In this document: one piece after another, positions 1 to 9,615 of the stretch
Layout of the letters: every line of letters starts with the position of its first letter
How positions within the stretch are numbered: the stretch's first letter is position 1
From: Monoplex corrugatus
Taxonomy: Eukaryota > Mollusca > Gastropoda > Littorinimorpha > Ranellidae
NCBI GenBank assembly: GCA_030674185.1
Contig: JAPXFY010000026.1
Location: 31,983,667-32,047,666, forward strand
DNA length: 64,000 bases
Direction: 5' to 3'
Program-made: the position numbers and the translations under genes
Notes under the pieces: model-generated
Databases searched by the model: none
Told to the model about the DNA's origin: nothing
Seen by the model: the letters and a program-made list of their open reading frames with translations, nothing else

Positions 1-437
1 GTTTTGGCTTTGCATTTTGTTAGGTTTGGTTTTAAGTTGTAGTACACTTGTGAGAAATGAGGCGAACTGTTTGTTTTTCTTCCTTTCCTTATACCACATT
101 TTCTGCAGCACATGGGTGGTATTTTCCAGCTGAGAGAAGAAAAGCTTCCATGTAATGAAAAAGAACATTAACAAGTGAATATGTTCCTGACATCGTGGAC
201 ATTGAAGTTCAGCAGATTTAAATTTAAGTCTTTTATAACTTCTCTATTTTCACAACATGATTACCCAGGCTATTCTTTCAAAAAAAAAGTGCATTGGTAC
301 AGAGTTCAGCCACTTTTTGTTTTGTTTTGTTTCCATTCAAGCTCCAGTGGAGTAAGGTAGAAAAATTGCTATCATTTGGTCTGTAAAACGTAGACATTTT
401 ATATCTTGTGTGCTGCTTTAGCTACAAAGCCTTTAGT

Positions 438-473
<36 letters not shown>

Positions 474-531
474 GTGTGTGTTTTGGCTTTTGTTTGTGTT
501 TATTTCTAAACTCTTTTTCCTTTCATCACAA
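1..531. other. Intronic sequence with a (GT)n tract
   Basis: No conserved reading frame is visible on either strand. A (GT)n run covers about 440-478. The segment ends in a pyrimidine-rich stretch followed by AG at 531-532, which fits a 3' splice site for the SOCS-box gene exon that follows, so I read it as intron of that gene. Confidence 0.5.
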
Positions 532-736
532 GAATATGTAAAGAAAGTTGTGTATGACAGGGAAGATGGCACTGTGCTATGAACTGGACAAGCTGATGCA
601 CATGTCCTACGTCATGCTGCCTCACGTGGACCTGCAGCTGGTGGAGACCTTGATCTGTGGGGGCAGCAACCTGCAGCCTAAGAACAAGGTGCACCAGCAC
701 TGGCTGCGTCTGGCTCTACACATGGCCTGCCCAAAG
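532..736 (+). CDS. SOCS-box protein gene, penultimate coding exon (frame broken near 577)
   Basis: This exon belongs with the SOCS-box exon at 4606-4767. The 3' part (frame beginning 578, residues YELDKLMHMSYVMLPHVDLQ and on) is open to a donor at 736/737 (CCAAAG|GTAC) in phase 0, matching the phase-0 acceptor at 4605/4606. The 5' part from the acceptor at about 531 is coding-like in another frame (EYVKKVVYDREDGTVL) but runs into TGA at 580. The two parts join if two bases are missing near 577, so this is either an assembly or sequencing indel or a real lesion. The composition is GC-rich compared with its flanks. Upstream domains, which in SOCS-box proteins are often ankyrin repeats, WD40 or SPRY, lie outside the window, so the subfamily cannot be named. 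An alternative acceptor at 560/561 would avoid the break but has a poor pyrimidine tract. Confidence 0.6.
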
Positions 737-959
737 GTACACAGACACAGGCTGCAGGATAAACATGGCCTGCCTTAAGGTACAGACACATATGGTAGGA
801 TAAGCATGGTTGCCCCAGTCAGCCCACCCAGCTGTAAATGACTGACTGTCCATCTTCAGGGATGGGAGACTGACTGTCCATCTTCAGGGATATGACAGTA
901 TTAAAACAGTGTGGGAACAGAGATGGACATTGTTTTCATAATTCTAACTGTGAGAGATG

Positions 960-1215
960 TTGATGTCTTCTTAACCTGGAGTGGTGGTCTAGTGCTTAAA
1001 CATCCATGTGGGGTGTGAGGGGTCCCAGCTTCAAGACCAGGTTGGACATGATCTTTTTTTCCCCTCCATAGACATTGAGTGGTGGTCTGAGTGCAAGTCT
1101 CTCAGATGAAATGATATGAATCAAGGTCTGTTATGCAGCATGCTCGTAGTGCATGTAAAAAAATCCCCACAGGAGATGTTTCTCTGGCAAAATTTTTCTG
1201 CTTTCACTTCAGTTT
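960..1215 (+). repeat. Degraded SINE-like dispersed repeat
   Basis: The segment opens with a tRNA-like stretch (GTGGTCTAGTGCTTAA). It continues with a tail around 1090-1200 containing CTCAGATGAAATGATA, a GCAGCATG motif and CTGGCAAAATTT. A similar tail (TCAAATGAGATGATAAACTG then GCAGCATG) recurs at 4295-4400. It lies in the intron of the SOCS-box gene and has no reading frame. Confidence 0.4.
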
Positions 1216-1292
1216 ACAAAAACAGTAGCAGAATGCTAGAAAGTCCACAAACACATACTTGGCATATAAAGATAGTGTTCTCATAATAAAAT

Positions 1293-1915
1293 ATTGTCAC
1301 TGTGCTCAGTGGTTGGCGCATTGGACTAAAGACTGTGAGGTTGTGGGAAAGAATTCCATCAATACTGTCAAAAACCATTCAAGGACTGTTTTGCCCTAAC
1401 TTATTGCTGCCCAGTGTTAAGTGTGCTGTGGCCTCATTGGGAAGACTAGAACCCCATGCAGTTGAGTTTCATCCACTTCATGGATGCTTCGTTGAGAGTG
1501 TTGCTTAAATCTGACCAACATTATTAGTGTCTGTATCTCTCAGACCTCAGGGAAAGCTGAAGGGAAAGAGAGCACCGGGTAGACCCAGGGAGAAGATGCT
1601 AGACGGACTTGCAGAATGGCTGGGGACAAGGAGGGTGGAAGAGATGCTTGAGGCAACAAGAGATAGAGACAGATGGAAGTCCATAATTGCCAACGCCATG
1701 CGGCAAGGCACCTGATGATGATGATGATCTCTCAGGCCTAGTTGATGCCAGGATAATTGTGAAAGGATGTGTAGAGTACAGTCCTGTCATGCAGTCTCAT
1801 CCAGTTTGGAACTCTGTAGCATCGTGATTATCATCCCCATCACCAAAGCATTGTGAAAAATTGCCATAGTTTCTGTGGCCATTAAAATGCAAAGAAAATG
1901 GGGCAGAAGAAGATA
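1293..1915 (+). mobile_element. tRNA-derived SINE, copy 1, interrupted by an RTE tail
   Basis: This copy matches those at 3308-3745 (minus) and 50757-51310 (plus). Order: a tRNA-like head, a body with TTGGGAAGACTAGAACCC-type and GGATGCTTCGTTGAGAGTGT motifs, TGTATCTCTCAGGCC, GATTATCATCC, then a tail containing TTCTGTGGCCATTAA. The copy is split at 1544 by a foreign 183-bp piece and resumes at 1736. The flanking 9-mer ATCTCTCAG (1535-1543 and 1727-1735) is present once in the other copies. It has no coding capacity. Confidence 0.7.
1544..1726 (+). mobile_element. 5'-truncated RTE-like non-LTR retrotransposon tail, with 9-bp target duplication
   Basis: The frame encodes the extreme C-terminus of a non-LTR reverse transcriptase (PGRPREKMLDGLAEWL ... 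RDRWKSIIANAMRQGT, stop at 1713) followed directly by a (GAT)n tail. The same C-terminus recurs, diverged, at 24660-24830 (plus), 46314-46600 (minus) and 46709-47116 (minus). It is flanked by ATCTCTCAG duplications within a SINE. Heavy 5' truncation and a short tandem-repeat tail are typical of target-primed reverse transcription by RTE-type elements. The clade assignment rests on motif recall. Confidence 0.75.
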
Positions 1916-1970
1916 TTTACATCACGGGTCAGTAGTAAAGTAGCTCCTGCTGTCCTTCACTGCATTCTGA

Positions 1971-2115
1971 ATTAAACTTTTCGCGACGCACCGGCTGCTG
2001 GGAGCCGTGCCGAAAAATTTCCCTCCTGACGCATCGTATCCCCAGTGCCTATAAGGCGTCTGTTCCCCACAGAGGCATCGGCCATATAGTGCCGGTCAAG
2101 TTTTGAAAAATTCTG
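1971..2115 (+). other. Possible solitary TTAA-element end
   Basis: TTAA followed by ACTTTTCGCGACGCACCGG resembles the left end of the TTAA element at 42423 (TTAACCTTTTCACGACATGACG). The next 130 bp are GC-richer than the flanks. No partner inverted end was found nearby, so this may be a solo or eroded end. Confidence 0.25.
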
Positions 2116-2382
2116 GCAGCTTTCATTGTAAAAAATATTGGGAAAACTACCACTGTACCAGTACTGTTTAGCAGAAGGTTTTAGCTAAGGAACAGAGTCT
2201 GTTTAGTTGGTTTAGCTTTACACTTGATGCTTTGACTGATTACGGAATAAAGTGACCCCCCTGACCAGGAAATTCCAGTGCCATGTGTTAGGTCTGCACT
2301 ATCTCCCTTGATAAACTGTCTACTAGGTACCAGGCGTGGGAATTCACGAGTTATTATCAACTTTACTATCTAAGTTGACTGC

Positions 2383-2390
<8 letters not shown>

Positions 2391-2419
<29 letters not shown>

Positions 2420-2505
2420 GCTCGCTTGCTCGTTCTGTGTGTGTGTGTGTGTGTGTGTGATGAGAGAGAGAGAGGGAGAGAGAGAGAGAGAAAGAGAGAG
2501 GTTTC
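2391..2505. repeat. Compound microsatellite (TC)n-(GT)n-(GA)n
   Basis: (TC)n at about 2391-2416, (GT)n at 2437-2459 and (GA)n at 2462-2502 lie back to back within the intron of the SOCS-box gene. TC and GA tracts on the same strand can pair with each other. Confidence 0.9.
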
Positions 2506-3307
2506 AAAGGTTCCTTTAGACTTCAGTACAGCACAGTACAGTTACTACTGGGACGTGAGCATGCATCTGGGTTATACTCTGTGACCTATGTTGTTCTTGT
2601 CGTAGCGGTACGTATAAGTGTTGGAAGTTCTTATTTGAAAATAGTATGCTCACAAAGATCACGTTTTGAGCTTTCTGGTAATATCAAATACTTTGCCATC
2701 AATCATTCTTTAGTAGCTGTAAAGTAAAATAGAAAAGTAGTAAAAATGGTACTCAGCAGGGATGAAAACAAACGCCAACGGCCCGGCGGCTGGGAATTTG
2801 CCAGGGTGCGCACTGGCTGTCGTGAAGAGTTTAAGAAACTTTCTTGTGTTGTTAGATAGGAAAATTGATCTTGATTTTGTAATCACATGTTACCTCACAA
2901 AGTCAGCAGTCATGGCTAGTCACCACTAACCTTGGTCCTCTCTTAGGACGTTCATCAGGTGGAATACTCTGTTGTAGGGTGGGATCAGCCCTCAGTGGTC
3001 ATTTAGGCCAGTGGTCAAATGAGGCAATAACTTGACTGTAGATGGAAGGCAGTTCATGTCCAATATGTGGGTTGAGTGTTGGGCCCGTTACCATAATTTC
3101 TGTAGCTTCTGTAATTGTTCTTCTCGATGTAAAGTGTTCACTAATTTAAATTGTGATTCCCTCCCCTTGAGATAATTGGAAAGTTACCTGACAGAATGGA
3201 GTATTACAGAAGGAATGAATAGGGCAGAACACTTTTCTGGCAGGCAGTCGATATGACAAGATGCAGTATCACAGTTGTTACTTTTGAGGTGGGTTTTTTT
3301 GGGTTTT

Positions 3308-3745
3308 TTGCACTCAGGGAGGTTACCTTTGTGCTCACCTTTTCTTTAATATATTTTTTTTTAGTCCCATTTTGTATGACACCTTAATGTGATGATGATG
3401 ATGAGGGTGATAATCATGATGCTATGGATTGAGACTGCATGACAGGGCTGTAGTCTACGCTTACTATCACAATATATTATATATCCAGGCCTGAGAGATA
3501 TAGACACCTGTGGTACTGGTCAGAAGATTTGAGCAATACCCTCAACGACGCATCCGTGAAGTGGATGAGACTCGACTGTGTGGTCCCCGTCTTCCCAATG
3601 AGCTCATAGCACACCCAACTCTGGGTAGGAGCCAGTTAGAGCCAAAAAATCCCACAGTGATTTTTGAAAGTACTGATGGGGATTCGAACCCACAACCTTC
3701 CAGCCGGTAGTCTGTTACGCTAACCACTACACCATGGCAACTGGT
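3308..3745 (-). mobile_element. tRNA-derived SINE, copy 2
   Basis: Minus-oriented and complete-looking. The tRNA-like head is at the right end, with B-box complement GGGATTCGAACCC at about 3679-3691 and an A-box region near 3720-3735. The body includes GAGGGTATTGCTC and the GGCCTGGATAT region. The tail (GTGAGCACAAAGGTAACC) lies near 3320-3345. A (CAT)n stretch is internal at about 3390-3402. The same modules occur in the copies at 1293 and 50757. Recognition rests on the internal pol III promoter boxes. Confidence 0.75.
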
Positions 3746-4261
3746 GGTGTTTTGAGTTGAGTGAGACCCTTCCAGTCTCTCATTGACAAAGCAAGCCACT
3801 GAGGGGATGCCGGGAGCTCTTTCAGTATAAATGGTATCCCCATCCTCTGGAAAGCTTGTGACAATGACAACTATTAAATACGTTACAGGCTTTGTCAGGT
3901 AACTATTTTTCCATTTCAAATTCATTCTGTGATAAAGTGAGAAATTGGTCGAGATTCTTGTTTTTGAAATTGGCGTCTTATGTTGCAGTATTGCTGACAT
4001 TGCTGCAATTGTTCTCGCCAGTAGTGACACGAGCATCATTACGTTTGATCAAAAAATCAATGAATGATCAGACACCCATGGGGCGTGACGGCAAAGATGA
4101 TGGAATAACTCTTTTACAAGTGTGTATGATTTCTTTTTTTAAACTGTTTGGTCATCACCAATGTGTGTGGCATATGGGACTAGCTTGCGTGAAATGCTGT
4201 ATTTGTTGTCTTGTTGCTTCCTGGTTATGATCATGCTTTCCCTTGTTTGCATTTCTTCTAA

Positions 4262-4405
4262 TGGAATGGTGGCATAGACACAAGTGATGGTCTGGGCGCT
4301 AGTCTTTCAAATGAGATGATAAACTGAGCTCCTGTATGCAGCATGGATTTTGCACAAAAAAGAACTTGGCATCAAAATTCCTCAGAAAATCTTCTGTGAT
4401 AGATG
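4262..4405 (+). repeat. Degraded SINE-like tail repeat
   Basis: GGCGCTAGTCTTTCAAATG then GATGATAAACTGAGCTCC and TGCAGCATGGATTT match the tail of the repeat at 960-1215. No coding sequence. It lies in the last intron of the SOCS-box gene. Confidence 0.35.
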
Positions 4406-4605
4406 AACAGTGATATATGCATACAAAACGAAAGGATTGTGACATGTTTTTCCATGATGAGAATAATCAAGTTTCATATTCATTGACAGATTGAAGGATT
4501 ATACTATCTTTCATTGTAGGCTGAAATAATATATTCTTTCCTGGCTGAAGTGATGTATCATGTTGTTGCAAACTGAAGAGAAGTATTACTATATTGTTGT
4601 TGCAG

Positions 4606-4767
4606 GCTGAAGTTCATCGTCTCACACACTCCGTTGACTCACTGCAGAACATGTGTCGACTTTCCTTACGTGCTCATCTACGTGGGAAACTTTTGGTGTA
4701 TGTCCCACAACTACCTGTGCCCAATAAACTGAAGAACTTCCTTACCTCTGTCAACCGCACACTTTGA
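4606..4767 (+). CDS. SOCS-box protein gene, last coding exon (SOCS box)
   Basis: The acceptor TTGTTGCAG ends at 4605 and the exon is open in phase 0 for 53 codons to TGA at 4765-4767. The product holds a canonical SOCS box: SVDSLQNMCRLSLRAHL (BC box, elongin B/C binding) followed by VPQLPVPNKLKNFL (Cul5-box-like LPLPxxLKxFL). SOCS boxes recruit elongin B/C and a cullin-RING ligase to ubiquitinate targets bound by the rest of the protein. Phase and strand fit the exon at 532-736, with an intron of 3.9 kb containing SINEs and microsatellites. The subfamily (ASB, SPSB or other) cannot be decided without upstream exons. Confidence 0.88.
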   Translation, partial: AEVHRLTHSVDSLQNMCRLSLRAHLRGKLLVYVPQLPVPNKLKNFLTSVNRTL

Positions 4768-5154
4768 TCTCAACTCCCATGTCTTGTATAGCTGTATTGA
4801 TCTGTCAACCCTCAACATCATTCAAGATGGTCTGTTTGTGCTTGTGGATCTGACGTGCTTCATCTATATTCATTGGAGTTTATTCCAGTTTTATTTCATT
4901 TTACTGTATTTAGCAAGGACTGCAGTGGTATATGGTAACATTATGTGAGTTGTTTCTTTTGTTTGGTTTTCTCACATTTACACGTACATAAAGACACAAG
5001 ATTTATAATTTTTGTTTGTTTGTTTTTTGTATTGGCACCATGTTAGAAGTTGTGTCCAAATGTAAGGGTTGGCAGATCAGGGTGTGGAATTATTAGAACA
5101 TGTGTGCATTTGCATGTGTGTACAGGTGTTAAAACTAACTGGTGTATATTTATT
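4768..5154 (+). other. Presumed 3' UTR of the SOCS-box gene
   Basis: Non-coding and T-rich after the stop. I find no AATAAA or ATTAAA here, so the transcript probably continues into the minisatellite that follows. Confidence 0.45.
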
Positions 5155-8010
5155 TGCCTCTGTATATAATGTTAGAACCTGTGTACATTTGTCCTGGGGT
5201 GTACAGTGTTGGAACCGGTGTACATTTGTCCCTCTGTATAGAGCACTAGAACCTGTGTACATTTGTCCCTCTGTATAGAGCACTAGAACCTGTGTACATT
5301 TGTCCCTCTGTATAGAGCACTAGAACCTGTGTACATTTGTCCCTCTGTATAGTGTTAGAACATATGTACATTTGTCCCTCTGTATAGTGTTAGAACCTGT
5401 GTACATTTGTCCCTCTGTATAGTGTTAGAACATATGTACATTTGTCCCTCTGTATAGTGTTAGAACCTGTACATTTGTCCCTCTGTATAGTGTTAGAACC
5501 TGTGTACATTTGTCCCTCTGTATAGTGTTAGAACATATGTACATTTGTCCCTCTGTATAGTGTTAGAACATATGTACATTTGTCCCTCTGTATAGTGTTA
5601 GAACATATGTACATTTGTCCCTCTGTATAGTGTTAGAACCTGTGTACATTTGTCCCTCTGTATAGTGTTAGAACATATGTACATTTGTCCCTCTGTATAG
5701 TGTTAGAACCTGTGTACATTTGTCCCTCCGTATAGTGTTAGAACATATGTACATTTGTCCCTCTGTATAGTGTTAGAACATATGTACATTTGTCCCTGTG
5801 TGTACAGTGTTAGAACCTGTGTACATTTGTCCCTCTGTATAGTGTTAGAACATATGTACATTTGTCCCTCTGTATAGTGTTAGAACATATGTACATTTGT
5901 CCCTCTGTATAATGTTAGAACATTGTACATTTGTCCCTGTGTGTACAGTGTTAGAACTTGTGTACATTTGTCTGTGTATACAGTGTGTGCATTCATTTGT
6001 TTCTGTGTGTAGTATTAGAACATGTGTACATGTCCCTCTGTGTAGTGTTAGAACTTGTGTACATTTGTCCCTATGTGTACAGTGTTAGAACTTGTGTACA
6101 TTTGTCCCTATGTGTACAGTGTTAGAACTTGTGTACATTTGTCCCTATGTGTACAGTGTTAGAACTTGTGTACATTTGTCCCTATGTGTACAGTGTTAGA
6201 ACTTGTGTACATTTGTCCCTATGTGTACAGTATTAGAACATGTGTACATTTGTCCCTATGTGTACAGTGTTAGAACTTGTGTACATTTGTCCCTATGTGT
6301 ACAGTGTTAGAACTGGTGTACATTTGTCCCTATGTGTACAGTGTTAGAACTTGTGTACATTTGTCCCTATGTGTACAGTGTTAGAACTTGTGTACATTTG
6401 TCCCTATGTGTACAGTGTTAGAACTTGTGTACATTTGTCCCTATGTGTACAGTGTTAGAACTTGTGTACATTTGTTCCTATGTGTACAGTGTTAGAACTT
6501 GTGTACATTTGTCCCTATGTGTACAGTGTTAGAACTTGTGTAAATTTGTCCCTATGTGTACAGTGTTAGAACTTGTGTACATTTGTTCCTCTGTGTAGTG
6601 TTAGAACTTGTGTACATTTGTCCCTATGTGTACAGTGTTAGAACTTGTGTACATTTGTCCCTATGTGTACAGTGTTAGAACTTGTGTACATTTGTCCCTA
6701 TGTGTACAGTGTTAGAACTTGTGTACATTTGTCCCTATGTGTACAGTGTTAGAACTTGTGTACATTTGTCCCTATGTGTACAGTGTTAGAACTTGTGTAC
6801 ATTTGTCCCTATGTGTACAGTGTTAGAACTTGTGTACATTTGTCCCTATGTGTACAGTGTTAGAACTTGTGTACATTTGTCCCTATGTGTACAGTGTTAG
6901 AACTTGTGTACATTTGTCCCTATGTGTACAGTGTTAGAACTTGTGTACATTTGTCCCTATATGTACAGTGTTAGAACTTGTGTACATTTGTCCCTATGTG
7001 TACAGTGTTAGAACTTGTGTACATTTGTCCCTATGTGTACAGTGTTAGAACTTGTGTACATTTGTCCCTATGTGTACAGTGTTAGAACTTGTGTACATTT
7101 GTTCCTCTGTGTAGTGTTAGAACTTGTGTATCATTTTGTTACTCCTGTGTACAGTGTTAGAACTTGTGTACATTTGTTCCTCTGTGTAGTGTTAGAACTT
7201 GTGTACATTTGTTCCTCTGTGTAGTGTTAGAACTTGTGTACATTTGTCCCTATGTGTACAGTGTTAGAACTTGTGTACATTTGTCCCTATGTGTACAGTG
7301 TTAGAACTTGTGTACATTTGTCCCTATGTGTACAGTGTTAATGGAACTATGTGTACATTGCTTTGATTTCCTCTGTGTACAGTGTTAGAACTTGTGTACA
7401 TTTGTCCCTATGTGTACAGTGTTAGAACTTGTGTACATTTGTTCCTATGTGTACAGTGTTAGAACATGTGTACATTTGTCCTATGTGTACAGTGTTAGAA
7501 CTTGTGTACATTTGTTCCTCTGTGTAGTGTTAGAACTTGTGTACATTTGTTCCTCTGTGTAGTGTTAGAACTTGTGTACATTTGTCCCTGTGTTAAATCT
7601 TAAGTATGGTATATTTGTCCCTGTGTGTACTGTTATAAATGGTGTACATTTGTTCCTGTTTGTACAGTGTTAGAACTGGTGTACATTTGTTCCTGTGTGC
7701 ACAGTGTTAGAACATGTGTACATTTGTCCCTGTGTATAGTGTTAGAACTTAAGTACATTTGTCCCTGTGTGTACAGTGTTAGAACTTGTGTACGTTTGTC
7801 CCTCTGTGTATAGTGTTAGAACTTAAGTACATTTGTCCCTGTGTTAAAACTTAAGTACTTGTCCCTGTGTGTACATTGTTAGAAATTGTGTACATTTGTT
7901 TCTGTGTATACAGTGTTAGAACTGGTGTACATTTGTCCGTGTGTGTACAGGTCAGAGCTTGTGTACATTTGTTCCTGTGGCACAGTGTTAGAACTGGTGT
8001 ACATTTGCCA
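5155..8010. repeat. Minisatellite array, 35-37 bp unit
   Basis: Tandem repeats are built on GTGTTAGAAC-NNRTGTACATTTGTCCC-TNTGTRTA. The left part (to about 5900) uses a ~35-bp form with CTCTGTATA. The right part uses a homogeneous 37-bp form with CTATGTGTACA, which becomes irregular after about 7330. Roughly 75-80 copies fit in the span. Every unit carries one or two palindromic TGTACA sites. The unit is not a multiple of three, so the reading frames across it are spurious. It starts ~390 bp after the SOCS-box stop codon. Confidence 0.95.
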
Positions 8011-8024
8011 GTGTGTGCAAGTTC

Positions 8025-8168
8025 ATGAGATGGTGATGATCTGTGGCTGAAATTTCCCCTTTTATGTAAATATGAAGTTATTAAAAGTGTGCATAAGGTA
8101 AGAGTGATGACCAGCAGTTGAATTTTTCCTCTTTTATGTAAATATCGAGTTATAAAAAGTGTGTACAA
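8025..8168. repeat. ~72-bp imperfect tandem duplication with ATTAAA
   Basis: Two copies share GTGATGA..., TTTTATGTAAATAT and AGTTAT(T)AAAAGTGTG. The first holds ATTAAA at 8080-8085, a weak plus-strand poly(A) signal candidate. Confidence 0.6.
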
Positions 8169-8297
8169 GAAAGAACCAAAGTGCAATAGTCTTAGAGCAA
8201 ACAGAAGATGTTGGTACCCGGTATGTGTAACTGTGCTTAGTGTAAAGGATTTCTGTAAGTGAAGATCTGTACATAGCAATTATTAGTAACAGAGCAA

Positions 8298-8545
8298 GTA
8301 TGACGAACTGGGTCAAGGGTCACATGCCAAACAGGTCGAATGTACCTATTTCAATGTCCTGTGTAAGTGTGCATTGTGTGTGTGAGAGAGAGACAGGGGA
8401 TGACAAACTGGGTCAAGGGTCACACGCCAGACAGGCCGAGTGTACCCTAGCTCAGCATCCTCTGTGTGTGTGTGAGGGGATGACATTTTGGGTCATGGGT
8501 AACAACCCTGTCAGGTTGTATATACCCCAGCTCAGCATCTTGTTT
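8298..8545. repeat. Three-copy tandem repeat of about 80-100 bp
   Basis: The motif GATGACAAACTGGGTCAAGG with GCCAGACAGG and CTCAGCATC recurs three times, at about 8298, 8397 and 8478, separated by GTGTGTG tracts. It is non-coding. Confidence 0.75.
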
Positions 8546-8552
8546 TGCATGT

Positions 8553-8558
8553 AATAAA
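8553..8558 (+). terminator. Candidate poly(A) signal AATAAA for the SOCS-box gene
   Basis: First canonical plus-strand AATAAA after the stop at 4767, followed by a GT-rich stretch (CATTTGTGTGTTGG). If used, the 3' UTR is ~3.8 kb and includes the whole minisatellite. Confidence 0.35.
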
Positions 8559-8862
8559 CATGCGTATCATTTGTGTGTTGGCAAATACTTGTTCATATTA
8601 TTTCATGATTTATATTCACGTTACTTTTGTCACAGTGGATTTACCACATGAAATTCAGGCTGCTCTCTCCTTTGAGAGCATATTGCTGCTGTGCAGCGAC
8701 TTCCCCCATCCCTCCCCCTCTTTCTTTTCTGACCAGGACTTTATCAAGGCAAGAAGGCTAATCAGTCTTCAAAGGGAAGGACCTGGGTAATCAGCCTATC
8801 TCTCCAGTTTGAGTTTTCAGGCAATCCATTCAAGCAACAATGTGTTTCAAGGAAAAAATGCC

Positions 8863-9600
8863 AGGGTTCCAGGGGGCCGCATGGGCCCCCTGGCTGGGTG
8901 CAGCCCCTGGTAGAGGTCTGGGGGCAACGCCCCCAAAAGCTGAAGCATTTTAGTCTAGTAAATGGAAATTTAACCCCCTCTGGTGAAAGATAAATCAAAT
9001 ATTTTAATAAAAGAAAAAAAGGGCACAAGCATTGTTAACAATAAACAAAACATGTAACTTTTCCTCACTCTCTTTTGCCTCACCTGACAAACGAAAATTT
9101 TCGTTTATGTCCTGATTCTGTCGTTGTGCTGCTTTCCTTTCAGGTGATAACCAGTGCTCATTTACCGCCGGACTTGTAACCGATTTCCGAGCAGCAAAGT
9201 TTGCAGTATGCTTTACCGGCGATCTTCAGTTTCTTGAAGAAACGAGCGAACTTGTTGCCATCGTACACTTCCTGCAGCCAGTCCCATTTCCAGTGATTTT
9301 TGAAGCCTTCATCAATGTCAGCGATGGAAGCATTTAGTGGAACATAGTCCCTACGTATACTCATATTTCAATGCGTCGATGGAATAAGAGTGACGCTTGT
9401 GAAACAGGATGCGCAAATCGCGCGGGCAGTTGCAAAAGTAAAACCGCGCGTGCGCTTATGGCTTGTTTTGAATAGTTTTGGTGATCCCAGTCCCCGTTCT
9501 CCATACTTTCAAGGAATTTTTGTTTTTTTCCTTTCGCGGATATCCGCGAATTCGTGGACATTTGGATTGTCCGAGTTTTACACCAGGGCAGCCAAGCAAA
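8863..9600 (-). mobile_element. hAT-like non-autonomous element remnant with GC-rich hairpins
   Basis: Two GC-rich palindromes lie on the left: one at 8867-8900 (CCAGGGGGCC / GGCCCCCTGG) and GGGGGCAACGCCCCC at about 8922-8936, followed by AAAGCTGAAG. A minus-strand zinc-finger-like frame follows (9158-9364), and a 16-bp palindrome TCGCGGATATCCGCGA near 9535-9550. The element at 36838-37715 has the same order: GGGGGGCGGTGCCCCCC with AAGCTGAAAG, then a finger-like frame, then a CCGG palindrome. Exact ends and target duplication were not resolved. Confidence 0.45.
9158..9364 (-). pseudogene. Zinc-finger-like transposase N-terminal fragment
   Basis: A 68-residue frame from ATG at 9364. Its tail (GKAYCKLCCSEIGYKSGGK) has the CxxC, hydrophobic, YGxxGKK layout of BED/TTF-type fingers that begin many hAT-like transposases. 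The preceding FKNHWKWDWLQEV matches the spacing seen at 37092-37340 (VKNKWRWEWLKQ). The second zinc-ligand half (HxxxH) is lost to a stop at 9158-9160. It is a fragment, with no catalytic domain in the window. Confidence 0.45.
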
Positions 9601-9615
9601 AGCCCTGCTCTTCGT

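Noticed and set aside
5897..7813. Cys/Val-rich open frames across the 5.1-8.0 kb array
   Set aside because: They are translations of a 35-37 bp minisatellite whose unit is not a multiple of three, on both strands.
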